Of a stretch of DNA of 7,844 nt, positions 1 through 6,001 are shown in pieces. The position numbers and the translations under genes were made by a program. Position 1 is the stretch's first letter. The number at the start of each line of letters is the position of its first letter. The notes beneath the pieces are model-generated. The model ran no database searches and had not been told where the DNA came from. It saw only the letters and a list, made by a program, of their open reading frames with translations. The stretch is from M30B66 sp040882555 (lineage in GTDB: Bacteria > Bacteroidota > Bacteroidia > M30B66): the NCBI GenBank assembly GCA_040882555.1, contig JBBEBC010000014.1, forward strand, positions 1 through 7,844, read 5' to 3'.

Positions 1-592
1 CCAAGAATCCAATTTTTACGCCATTCACCGTCCAAATATGGTATGGAGGAAAGATTAGCTCACCTCTTTTTCCATCGCCCAAATCATGATACATATTAGC
101 GCAAACTTTTGGACCATTTAAAGCTCCTAACAAAGTTTGCATAGCCTTCTTATAATAGATTACTTCCCAATTCCCTGGCAGGTATAAATCATAATTTAAC
201 TCATTTAGAATTGGCACCAATGCCTTCCCGGTAGTTTCTACAGAAAGTTCACTGCCTTGAAACATATCACCTGTGTCGACAACAAAAGTGTTTTTGTTTT
301 TATTACGGTATGATTTCAAGTATGAGGCAAGATGGGCATAACCGCCAGTTTTCCTAAATACAGCTTTGTCATTCTCCCAAAATAATTCATCATGTGGATG
401 CACTTGGCAATGAACATCAGTTGTTTGCAAAATAGAAACGTTAAATAATTTGTCATTAATTTCATTAGCATTCTCTTTGCTTTCTTCACCTCTGTTATTC
501 GCCAATCCTGTCAGAGGATTAACGGTTGCAAGCAAAGAGGTGGTTCCTATTAGCCCAGCCTTTTTCAAAAAATTACGTCTATTATTTTCCAT
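1..592 (-). CDS. Tat-exported SoxB/5'-nucleotidase-like metallophosphoesterase (partial, N-terminal 197 codons)
   Basis: The frame begins at the ATG whose complement is CAT at 590-592 and stays open to the left edge, so the C-terminal part is missing. The N-terminus carries a twin-arginine signal (RRNFLKK at residues 5-11, then a hydrophobic stretch to about residue 30), so export as a folded protein is likely. Metallophosphoesterase motifs follow in order: D59-x-H61 in QTTDVH, G108-D109 in VVDTGDMFQG, G140-N141-W142-E143 in LPGNWE, and N166 in CANM. This order fits the calcineurin-like UshA/SoxB superfamily, which hydrolyses phosphate esters or, in SoxB, thiosulfate bound to a carrier. The usual GNHE motif has Trp for His; from memory a Trp here resembles SoxB-type members. 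No other Sox gene is visible, so a sulfur-oxidation role is not supported and the substrate is unknown. The AT-rich upstream region has no clear TAnnTTTG element. Confidence 0.87.
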   Translation of the reverse strand, partial: MENNRRNFLKKAGLIGTTSLLATVNPLTGLANNRGEESKENANEINDKLFNVSILQTTDVHCQVHPHDELFWENDKAVFRKTGGYAHLASYLKSYRNKNKNTFVVDTGDMFQGSELSVETTGKALVPILNELNYDLYLPGNWEVIYYKKAMQTLLGALNGPKVCANMYHDLGDGKRGELIFPPYHIWTVNGVKIGFL

Positions 593-859
593 ATTTTAAA
601 TTTAAAAAAACAATGCTTTAGCTATTTGTTTTATTTTTTTCAATTCTTTAGCTTTTAGAGTGCCTTTTTTCTACTCGGTAATTCAAAAAACAGCTAGTTA
701 TTGCTATGATTTCGTTATCAAGAAAATGAAAAAGGTCTGTGTCCATTTTAATTTGGTACTTATTACTTTCGCGAATTTACGCTTGTGTTTTTTTTCGCAC
801 AGTAACCTAAGTTACAAATAAAAAAATAGTTGCTTTTTTGATAGTTTATTGGAATCAAC

Positions 860-922
860 TACTTCTAATCGAAGTCCTTTCTTCTATGTCACCATGATCG
901 GTGGTGAAGAAGATTGGAAGTA
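860..922 (+). other. 63-nt imperfect hairpin, candidate structured RNA
   Basis: The outer stem pairs 860-870 with 912-922: 11 bp, of which one is a G-U pair. The inner arm pairs 882-885 with 908-911, has an A-A mismatch at 886/907, then pairs 887-893 with 900-906 (three G-U pairs), closed by a 6-nt loop, ATGATC. An 11-nt bulge (871-881) lies on the left side only. The G-U pairs favour the plus-strand RNA. It is followed by a run of A, not T, so it is not a plus-strand intrinsic terminator. On the minus strand the T run precedes the hairpin, so it is not a terminator there either. No known RNA family is recognised. Confidence 0.4.
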
Positions 923-1029
923 AAAAAAAAGAACAACATCAATACTGATAATTTAAGTTTCTGGCATTCAATCAGTAAGGTAGTTATAACAAACTACAAA
1001 ATTCATTAAGTGATAATAAACAGAAACAT

Positions 1030-1045
1030 TCGCGCTTTGGTGCGA
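1030..1045 (+). other. Small GC-rich hairpin upstream of the lipoprotein gene
   Basis: TCGCGC (1030-1035) pairs with GTGCGA (1040-1045) around a TTTG loop, six pairs including one G-U. It stands out in very AT-rich surroundings and is followed by TTTAAAAAATT, which is too weak for a confident terminator. It lies 22 nt before the GAGGAGGT motif at 1067-1074, so a leader or attenuator structure is conceivable. Confidence 0.3.
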
Positions 1046-1104
1046 TTTAAAAAATTAAGACCAATCGAGGAGGTATTGATAATTAAAAAATTTATTACTA
1101 GTTT

Positions 1105-1112
1105 TAACTTTT
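1105..1112 (+). promoter_or_regulatory. Possible -7 element of the small lipoprotein gene
   Basis: TAACTTTT matches the Bacteroidota -7 consensus TAnnTTTG at all positions but the last. It would give a 5' leader of about 12 nt ending in ACTCACAAA before the ATG at 1128, a typical arrangement for these organisms. No -33 TTG lies at the expected 17-23 nt spacing, so the call is weak, and a start further upstream remains possible. Confidence 0.35.
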
Positions 1113-1127
1113 ACTAAAACTCACAAA

Positions 1128-1349
1128 ATGAAAAAAGTATTACTAACAGTTGCAGTTGTTGCATTTTTAGCTTCTTGTAAAAAAGATTACACGTGCAATT
1201 GCACTGACACATCAGGTATTGAGCCAATACTTCCTCCAACTTCTGTAGATTACAATGGATTAAGTAGTTCAGATGCTGATGCACAAGAAACAGTATGTAC
1301 AGCAGGAAATAATTTCTCCTTCTACACTTGTACTTGGTCTGAACAATAA
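1128..1349 (+). CDS. Small cysteine-rich lipoprotein, function unknown
   Basis: This 73-residue protein begins with a short type II signal peptide: positive MKK, hydrophobic residues 4-15, and lipobox LASC with the lipid-modified Cys at 17. Maturation would leave a 57-residue lipoprotein attached to the outer or inner membrane. The mature part has four further cysteines (C23, C25, C57, C68), arranged as YTCNCT near the N-terminus and VCTAG and YTCTW near the C-terminus; two disulfide bonds in the periplasm are plausible. The KKDYTCxC start after the lipobox resembles many small, uncharacterised Bacteroidota lipoproteins. The ATG follows an A-rich leader (CACAAA) without a Shine-Dalgarno site. 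It appears monocistronic, with a strong terminator 47 nt downstream. No function can be assigned. Confidence 0.85.
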   Translation: MKKVLLTVAVVAFLASCKKDYTCNCTDTSGIEPILPPTSVDYNGLSSSDADAQETVCTAGNNFSFYTCTWSEQ

Positions 1350-1395
1350 GAGATTATTATTTGTCGCCAATTTTATATTGAATTGTCGATTTGTC

Positions 1396-1430
1396 AAAAA
1401 AGAGGCTTCCAAACTGGTAGCCTCTTTTTT
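1396..1430 (+). terminator. Intrinsic terminator after the small lipoprotein gene
   Basis: GAGGCT (1402-1407) pairs with AGCCTC (1419-1424), with a further CCA/TGG pairing inside across one T-T mismatch and an AAC loop, followed by TTTTTT (1425-1430). A run of A precedes the stem, so the structure is symmetrical and could work on either strand. It separates the lipoprotein gene from the transporter gene. Confidence 0.9.
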
Positions 1431-1472
1431 GTTTCTTCAAATTTTTATTTAAGCAGAATCGAATTCAAAAAG

Positions 1473-1480
1473 TAATTTTG
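1473..1480 (+). promoter_or_regulatory. -7 element for the transporter gene, predicting a leaderless mRNA
   Basis: TAATTTTG is a perfect match to TAnnTTTG. The Bacteroidota start site usually lies about 4 nt after the final G, which here is 1484, the A of the ATG. The -33 region (about 1447-1455) has only a weak TTT. Confidence 0.65.
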
Positions 1481-1483
1481 CAC

Positions 1484-2371
1484 ATGCGATTCCCTTGGAA
1501 AGCCCATCTGGCAATTTTTCTGGCCAATTTTATTTATGGTGCTAATTACTCGATTGCTAAAGAGGTGATGCCTGCCTTCTTCAAACCTTTCGGTTTGATT
1601 TTATTACGGGTTTCTGGTGCGGTGCTTTTATTTTTCTTTCTTTTCGTGGGAAGTAAACAGAAGGTTGACAGAAAAGACATTGGTCGCCTTATTCTTTGTG
1701 GTTTAACTGGAGTTGCAATAAACCAGCTTTTCTTTTTCAAAGGCTTGAGCATGACCACTCCTATCGAGGCTTCTATTATTCTTACTTCGAATCCTTTGAT
1801 GGTTCTTATTGCATCAGCAATAATCGCAAAAGAAAGAATAACGCCAATAAAATTGGGAGGTATAGCTTTGGGGATGGCTGGTGCAATTATTCTCATTCTT
1901 CAACGTCCTGTTATTCCAGTTGCCAACTATAGTATCTGGGGGAATTTTTTGATTTTAATTAATGCTGCTTCTTATGGGGTATACCTCGTTTTGGTAAGAC
2001 CCTTAATGAGAAAATATAAAGTAAGTACGGTCATGACGTGGGTATTTGGCATTGGCTTGATCTTCGTTTTTCCAGTGGGAATTTCAGAAGCAAGTGAGAT
2101 AAACTGGGGAGAAATTCCTTTGTGGGCATTTGGTGCATTGGCTTTTATTATTGTTGGGACTACCTTTCTTGCTTATCTATTTAATGCTTATGGCTTAAGC
2201 CAAGTAAGTGCATCGGTAGTGAGTAGCTATATCTATTTTCAACCTTTTTTGGCGGCCATGATCGCTATTGCTTGGGGCAAAGATTATCTTGATGGCGGAA
2301 AGTTAATTTCTGCAGCCTTAATCTTTACTGGAGTTTACCTCATCAGCAAGCCAAAAAAGCAAATAAATTGA
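1484..2371 (+). CDS. EamA/DMT-family (drug/metabolite transporter) permease
   Basis: This 295-residue, strongly hydrophobic protein has the length and pattern of the 10-helix EamA (RhaT/YdcZ-type) family, with two repeated domains at roughly residues 8-140 and 152-287. Family landmarks include FIYGANYSIAK in helix 1, the Pro/Glu-rich TTPIEASIILTSNP segment at about 91-104, an AKERIT loop at 115-120 that closes the first repeat, and YFQPFLAAMIAIAWGKDYL in the second repeat. Such inner-membrane carriers export or exchange amino acids, metabolites or drugs; the substrate is not predictable here. An in-frame TTG at 1478 would add two residues but lies inside the -7 element, so the ATG at 1484 is preferred. 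It lies 54 nt before the TetR-family gene, which has its own promoter, so co-regulation is not evident. Confidence 0.92.
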   Translation: MRFPWKAHLAIFLANFIYGANYSIAKEVMPAFFKPFGLILLRVSGAVLLFFFLFVGSKQKVDRKDIGRLILCGLTGVAINQLFFFKGLSMTTPIEASIILTSNPLMVLIASAIIAKERITPIKLGGIALGMAGAIILILQRPVIPVANYSIWGNFLILINAASYGVYLVLVRPLMRKYKVSTVMTWVFGIGLIFVFPVGISEASEINWGEIPLWAFGALAFIIVGTTFLAYLFNAYGLSQVSASVVSSYIYFQPFLAAMIAIAWGKDYLDGGKLISAALIFTGVYLISKPKKQIN

Positions 2372-2379
2372 TTGATTTT

Positions 2380-2409
2380 TTGGTGATTTAAATAATTATC
2401 CTACATTTG
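2380..2409 (+). promoter_or_regulatory. Promoter of the TetR-family gene
   Basis: A -33 TTG (2380-2382, in TTTTTTGG) is separated by 19 nt from a perfect -7 element, TACATTTG (2402-2409). This is the best -33/-7 pair in the window. The predicted start is near 2413, giving a leader of about 13 nt. The downstream palindromic operator begins on the last base of the -7 element. Confidence 0.8.
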
Positions 2410-2424
2410 TGAGTGATTACTCAC
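2409..2424 (+). promoter_or_regulatory. Palindromic operator 1 (autoregulation of the TetR-family gene)
   Basis: GTGAGT-GATT-ACTCAC has perfect 6-bp arms and ends 1 nt before the ATG at 2426. It covers about -4 to +12 relative to the predicted start, so a bound repressor would block RNA polymerase. A 13-of-16 match lies before the SDR gene. Size and symmetry fit a TetR-family dimer site. Confidence 0.75.
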
Positions 2425-2425
2425 T

Positions 2426-2947
2426 ATGACTGACAAAAAAGAAAATATTCTTCTTTCAGCTTTACAACTTTTTGCAAATGATGGCTTCAATGCAACATCT
2501 ACTAGCAAAGTAGCTAAGCATGCCGGTGTATCGGAGGGTTTAATCTTTCGTCATTTTGAGAATAAAGATGGTTTGTTAAAGGCAATCCTCTCCATGGGCG
2601 AAAGCAAAATCAAGGATTTATTTGCCGACATTGTTTTAGAAACAGAGCCCCTATTGGTGATCCGGAAAGCGATCTCCCTGCCATTCCTTGTTAAAGAAGA
2701 AGATTACGATTTTTGGAGGCTTCAATTCAAATTGAAATGGGAACTAAAAAACTATGTTAGTCAGAAGATGGACCCTCTTGAAATGGCATTGAACAATGCA
2801 TTTGAAAAACTGAATTATAGTGAACCGAAATTTGAATCAAAGATGTTACTGCTTTTAGTTGATGGTATTAGCAGCGCTCTTTTAAAAGGTGACGTCGAAA
2901 ATAAGTCTGAGCTGCTAAACTTTATTCTTAAAAAATACGGCATTTAA
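2426..2947 (+). CDS. TetR/AcrR-family transcriptional regulator
   Basis: This 173-residue protein has a canonical N-terminal TetR DNA-binding domain at residues 5-53: KENILLSALQLFANDGF, then the helix-turn-helix at about 24-45 (TSTSKVAKHAGVSEGLIFRHF), then ENKDGLLKAI. The C-terminal half (about 60-173) is a diverged ligand-binding and dimerisation region with no recognisable subtype; overall length is slightly below the usual 190-200. It presumably represses transcription until a small ligand binds. Two copies of one palindrome, at its own start site and before the SDR gene, point to autoregulation and control of the next two genes. The ATG is close to the predicted start site and no Shine-Dalgarno sequence is present. 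Confidence 0.93.
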   Translation: MTDKKENILLSALQLFANDGFNATSTSKVAKHAGVSEGLIFRHFENKDGLLKAILSMGESKIKDLFADIVLETEPLLVIRKAISLPFLVKEEDYDFWRLQFKLKWELKNYVSQKMDPLEMALNNAFEKLNYSEPKFESKMLLLLVDGISSALLKGDVENKSELLNFILKKYGI

Positions 2948-2964
2948 AAAAATTTAATGTATAA

Positions 2965-2980
2965 ATAAGTGATTACTTAC
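2965..2980 (+). promoter_or_regulatory. Palindromic operator 2 before the SDR-hydrolase genes
   Basis: ATAAGTGATTACTTAC matches operator 1 at 13 of 16 positions and shares the uninterrupted core AGTGATTACT. Perfect 5-bp arms TAAGT/ACTTA flank the same GATT centre. It lies in the 46-bp gap between the regulator and the SDR gene and ends 13 nt before the ATG. No good TAnnTTTG element is seen beside it, so it may act on a weak promoter or on readthrough from the regulator's promoter. Confidence 0.72.
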
Positions 2981-2993
2981 TCAATAAAATATA

Positions 2994-3821
2994 ATGAGAA
3001 CAATAAAAACAGCTTTAGTAACAGGAGCTTCATCTGGTATTGGAAAATCTATTGCAGCCCAACTTCTTCATGAAGGATATCAGGTATTCGTTGCTGCTAG
3101 GAGAATTGAACAAATGCAGGATTTAGTCGAACTTGGTGCGACTGCCATTAAAATGGATATTACCTCCGAATCGGACATAAAAGCCGCAATGGAGCAGATA
3201 AAAACTTCCGCCGAAGGCGTAGATATTCTAATAAATAATGCAGGTTATGCAATTTATGGTGCTGTTGAGGACACGTCCATTGAAGATGCAAGAAGACAGT
3301 TTGAAGTCAACATATTCGGGCTTGCGGGACTAACTCAACAGGTTTTACCTTACATGAGAAGCCAGAAAGCAGGTACTATTATTAATATTTCATCTGTTGG
3401 CGGTAAAATCTATACTCCACTTGGAGCTTGGTATCATGCCACTAAACACGCTTTGGAGGGCTGGTCTGATTGCCTCCGATTAGAACTTCAACCTTTCGGG
3501 ATTGATGTAATAATTATTGAGCCAGGTGGAATTCTCACCGAGTTTGCTGAAGTGCTAAGTGACCCAATGATGGAACGCTCTGGCAAATCGGCTTACTCAA
3601 ACATGGCCAAATCGGTGAGCAAGTCAACAGAGAGAATGTATAGCAAAGAAAGTAAAATTTCTAAGCCTCAGGTAATTGCAGATGTTGTTTCGAAAGCTCT
3701 ACGTGCGTCAAAACCCAAAACACGCTATGCTGCCGGATTTATGGCTAAACCTATCCTGTTTTTTAGATGGATGCTAAGCGACAGAATGTTCGATGCTTTG
3801 ATACGTTCACAAATCAAGTAA
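2994..3821 (+). CDS. Classical short-chain dehydrogenase/reductase (SDR), probably NADP-dependent
   Basis: This 275-residue protein shows every classical SDR landmark: the cofactor-binding TGASSGIG at 10-17, D55 in KMDIT, NNAG at 81-84, N106 in VNIFG, catalytic S134 in INISS, the Y147-x-x-x-K151 pair in YHATK, and PGG at 177-179. ARR at 35-37 after the second beta strand favours NADP(H) over NAD(H). Such enzymes oxidise or reduce alcohols and ketones, in some members steroids or lipid-like substrates; the substrate here is unknown. The C-terminal tail (about 240-275) is rich in basic and aromatic residues and could contact membrane. It follows operator 2 and precedes the hydrolase gene by 2 nt, so the two are almost certainly co-transcribed. 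The ATG follows an AT-rich leader. Confidence 0.94.
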   Translation: MRTIKTALVTGASSGIGKSIAAQLLHEGYQVFVAARRIEQMQDLVELGATAIKMDITSESDIKAAMEQIKTSAEGVDILINNAGYAIYGAVEDTSIEDARRQFEVNIFGLAGLTQQVLPYMRSQKAGTIINISSVGGKIYTPLGAWYHATKHALEGWSDCLRLELQPFGIDVIIIEPGGILTEFAEVLSDPMMERSGKSAYSNMAKSVSKSTERMYSKESKISKPQVIADVVSKALRASKPKTRYAAGFMAKPILFFRWMLSDRMFDALIRSQIK

Positions 3822-3823
3822 GC

Positions 3824-4963
3824 ATGAATATTATTAAAAAGATACTCAAAATGACAACATTTCTTATTCTAGGTATTATTGCACTTTTAGTTATTGGAAC
3901 TAGCCTTTTTGTTTGGCTTAGTCCCGAGTTTGGTGGTAGTATGAACACTGAACACAAGCAAGTTTATTCACAGTCGCCTCAATGGCAGGAAGACAAATTC
4001 GTGAATGCAATCCCTACAAATATGGACATTGGCTTAAAAGATATGCCAGGTCTTATTATTAAACAGTTCAAATCTGACCCTGCTAGACAACCCAAGAAAG
4101 ACATTCCGGTTATTAAGATTGACTCTCTGGATATAGCGCATAGGTCGGACACGATAACGCAACTTACTTGGTTTGGGCATTCTGCTTTTCTATTGGAAAT
4201 CAAGGGCAAAAAGATTTTGATTGATCCTATGTTTGGTCCTACTCCTGCCCCTCACCCTACGCTCGGGAAAAAGCGATACAACTCCGAAATGCCTATTAAA
4301 ATTGAGAAATTACCGAAGATTGACGCCATACTACTTTCACATGATCACTATGATCACCTTGATTATGGAAGCATTATGAAACTAAAAAGTAAAACAAGAG
4401 AATATTTTGTGCCACTTGGCGTGGGAAGGCATCTCGAGAGTTGGGGAATTGAAAAAGAAAAAATCCATGAGTTGGATTGGTGGGAGTTTGCTGAATTTGA
4501 AGAGCTTCAACTTACCTGTTCACCTGCAAGGCATTTCTCAGGTCGTGGAATTACAGACAGAGCTACCACATTGTGGTGTTCTTGGGCAATAAAATCTGAT
4601 GATAAGAATTTGTTTTTCAGCGGAGATAGTGGATATGGCCCCCATTTTAAGGAAATAGGTGAAAAGCTAGGTCCTTTTGATTTTGCTATGCTTGAGTGTG
4701 GCCAATACAATGAACAATGGAGTGCTATTCATATGATACCTGAGGAAAGCGCTCAAGCGGGACGAGATGTTCAGGCAGATATGGTGATGCCAATTCACTG
4801 GGGTTCATTTACGTTAGCCTTTCACAGTTGGACGGATCCTGTTGAACGTTTTACCAAAGCGGCTGCTGAACACAATATGAAATTCACCACTCCAAGAATT
4901 GGAGAAGCTATAGTGATGGGAAAGCCAGCTTCAACAAATAATTGGTGGGAAGAACTGCAATGA
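3824..4963 (+). CDS. Membrane-anchored metallo-beta-lactamase-fold hydrolase, NAPE-PLD/UlaG-like
   Basis: From the ATG at 3824 the protein has 379 residues. A basic N-terminus (MNIIKKILK) and a hydrophobic segment at about 11-31 form an uncleaved anchor that should place the catalytic domain outside the cytoplasm. The fold begins at TWFGHSAFLLEI (115-126). Metal ligands are visible: H173-x-H175-x-D177-H178 in SHDHYDHLD, H237 in ARHFSGRG, D268 in FFSGDSGYG and H325 in MPIHWGSF. The ARHFSGRG...TTLWCSW block resembles N-acylphosphatidylethanolamine phospholipase D and the related COG2220/UlaG-type hydrolases, suggesting a phosphodiester or ester substrate, perhaps a lipid. An in-frame ATG at 3767 would overlap the SDR gene by 55 nt and put charged residues ahead of the anchor, so it is rejected. 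The substrate is not established; the fold and metal site are secure. Confidence 0.92.
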   Translation: MNIIKKILKMTTFLILGIIALLVIGTSLFVWLSPEFGGSMNTEHKQVYSQSPQWQEDKFVNAIPTNMDIGLKDMPGLIIKQFKSDPARQPKKDIPVIKIDSLDIAHRSDTITQLTWFGHSAFLLEIKGKKILIDPMFGPTPAPHPTLGKKRYNSEMPIKIEKLPKIDAILLSHDHYDHLDYGSIMKLKSKTREYFVPLGVGRHLESWGIEKEKIHELDWWEFAEFEELQLTCSPARHFSGRGITDRATTLWCSWAIKSDDKNLFFSGDSGYGPHFKEIGEKLGPFDFAMLECGQYNEQWSAIHMIPEESAQAGRDVQADMVMPIHWGSFTLAFHSWTDPVERFTKAAAEHNMKFTTPRIGEAIVMGKPASTNNWWEELQ

Positions 4964-4966
4964 TTT

Positions 4967-5971
4967 TTAGTTTTTGATGAGTTTGTGAATCGAAATTCCT
5001 TGAGCTGTTTTCACGGCAAGAAAGTAGAGCCCTGCATCAAATCTTGATAGGTCTAATTCAATTTGGGAGGATTCTGATGCAATAAGAAATTCATCCTCAA
5101 GAATGATTCTCCCTGAGGCATCAGATATTGAAGCATAGATTGGTTCAACATTTTGACTGGTACTAAATGACAATCGGAATTTATTCTCGAATGGATTTGG
5201 ATAAATCCTTAGGCTTTCATCACTGTTATTTATGTTGCCATCAGAGGCTATCAAATTACATAAATCCTGAACCTCTTGGGCGGAAAGTGCCCTATTCCAA
5301 TAGCGAAAGTCGTCTAAACTACCATCAAGATAATAAGGACTAAAACCTGCTACATCACCTCTGCCAATAGAACCTGGATTATTGTCGTAGCTCATAGCAC
5401 CTCCTACTCCACTGTATGTGCCACCATCATTAACACAGTCTACATAAATATCCATATCTGTTGCACCTCTAACTACACCAACTACATAATACCATTCTCC
5501 AACGTTTAATGGTTTAGTCCCCGTTTTGGTTCTTCGACTACTTTCATTTGAGCTACCTACATCTCCATCTCCATAACTAAACTGGATTTTTCCTGCTCCT
5601 GTATTTACAAAAACCCCATTATAGGAATCAGTTGAATAGTTGGTGCTTAAAACCCAAGAATTCTGAACGTTCGAATTATTGAATTTTACTCTAAAAGCTA
5701 TAGAAATCGGTAAATCAGGTTTTAACTCAGAAGAATTTGGGAAATCTATGTAGTTAGTTGAACCATTAAAAAGAGCCGCATTGAATGAATTTCCCATGTA
5801 ATCATCGGTATAACTAACATTTGGAATTCCATCAAAATTATTTGGACCTGAGTCCTCCGCTGAACCATCTAGCTTGTAGTGCAATAAAAGTCCATCATCA
5901 AGCGAAGTTTGAGCTTGAAAGCCTGTAACTGCAGAGAACATCAAGAGTTGAAGTAGAAGAAACTGTTTCAT
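4967..5971 (-). CDS. Secreted LamG-domain protein with type IX secretion (Por) C-terminal sorting domain
   Basis: This 334-residue protein starts with a signal peptide (about 1-21, ending FQAQ). Residues 25-237 form a single LamG/concanavalin A-like jelly roll: LLLHYKLDGSAEDSGPNN at the start, YIDFPNSSEL, then NVGEWYYVVGVVRG and DGSLDDFRYWNRALSAQEV, which is the classic end of this domain. After a short Asn/Ser linker, residues 254-334 are a Por-type sorting domain with RIYPNPFENKF, SDASGRII and a terminal YFLAVKTAQGISIHKLI. It should therefore cross the outer membrane by the type IX system and be released or attached at the surface. No catalytic domain is present, so binding of a glycan or surface polymer is the likeliest role. 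It has its own promoter and ends 3 nt from the stop of the convergent hydrolase gene. Confidence 0.93.
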   Translation of the reverse strand: MKQFLLLQLLMFSAVTGFQAQTSLDDGLLLHYKLDGSAEDSGPNNFDGIPNVSYTDDYMGNSFNAALFNGSTNYIDFPNSSELKPDLPISIAFRVKFNNSNVQNSWVLSTNYSTDSYNGVFVNTGAGKIQFSYGDGDVGSSNESSRRTKTGTKPLNVGEWYYVVGVVRGATDMDIYVDCVNDGGTYSGVGGAMSYDNNPGSIGRGDVAGFSPYYLDGSLDDFRYWNRALSAQEVQDLCNLIASDGNINNSDESLRIYPNPFENKFRLSFSTSQNVEPIYASISDASGRIILEDEFLIASESSQIELDLSRFDAGLYFLAVKTAQGISIHKLIKN

Positions 5972-5981
5972 ATGTCTACAC

Positions 5982-6001
5982 GAATAATAATTACATTATT
6001 C
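5982..6001 (-). repeat. AT-rich perfect inverted repeat at the LamG gene start site
   Basis: GAATAAT (5982-5988) and ATTATTC (5995-6001) are perfect 7-bp arms around a 6-nt spacer. The repeat covers about -4 to +16 relative to the start predicted from the adjacent -7 element, the same geometry as operator 1 of the TetR-family gene. It could be an operator or a weak 5'-leader hairpin. A third GAATAAT occurs at 6041. Confidence 0.4.

Larger units (their letters stand above)
593..1127. other. Intergenic region with several inverted repeats, no convincing gene
   Basis: This 535-bp AT-rich gap separates two divergent genes. I see no recognisable protein family in it. It holds perfect short inverted repeats at 802-815 (GTAAC-N4-GTTAC) and 980-997 (GTAGTT-N6-AACTAC), a 63-nt hairpin at 860-922, and a small GC-rich hairpin at 1030-1045. 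An unusually strong Shine-Dalgarno-like GAGGAGGT lies at 1067-1074, although genes here otherwise lack such sites. A degenerate -7 element (TACTTTCG, 764-771, one mismatch to TAnnTTTG) could drive plus-strand transcription through these structures, but no matching -33 TTG is seen. Either a long structured 5' leader of the small lipoprotein gene or an independent small RNA is possible; neither is proven. Confidence 0.5.

Noticed and set aside
726..821. 31-codon plus-strand frame starting MKKVCVHFNL in the long intergenic gap
   Set aside because: It has an A-rich start context but is very short and Phe/Leu-rich as expected from AT-rich DNA. It has no family signature and overlaps the degenerate -7 element at 764-771.
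1546..1896. Long minus-strand open frame inside the transporter gene
   Set aside because: It lies wholly within the EamA gene, shows no family features and is the complement of hydrophobic codons.
3767..3823. Upstream ATG for the metallo-beta-lactamase-fold protein
   Set aside because: It would overlap the end of the SDR gene by 55 nt and add 19 charged residues ahead of the membrane anchor. The ATG at 3824 gives a normal signal-anchor N-terminus.
4482..4505. 15-nt match (TTTGCTGAATTTGAA) between the hydrolase gene and the 71-bp repeat unit
   Set aside because: The hydrolase copy encodes EFAEFEE in frame and lacks any other part of the repeat. A match of this length in AT-rich sequence can be chance.
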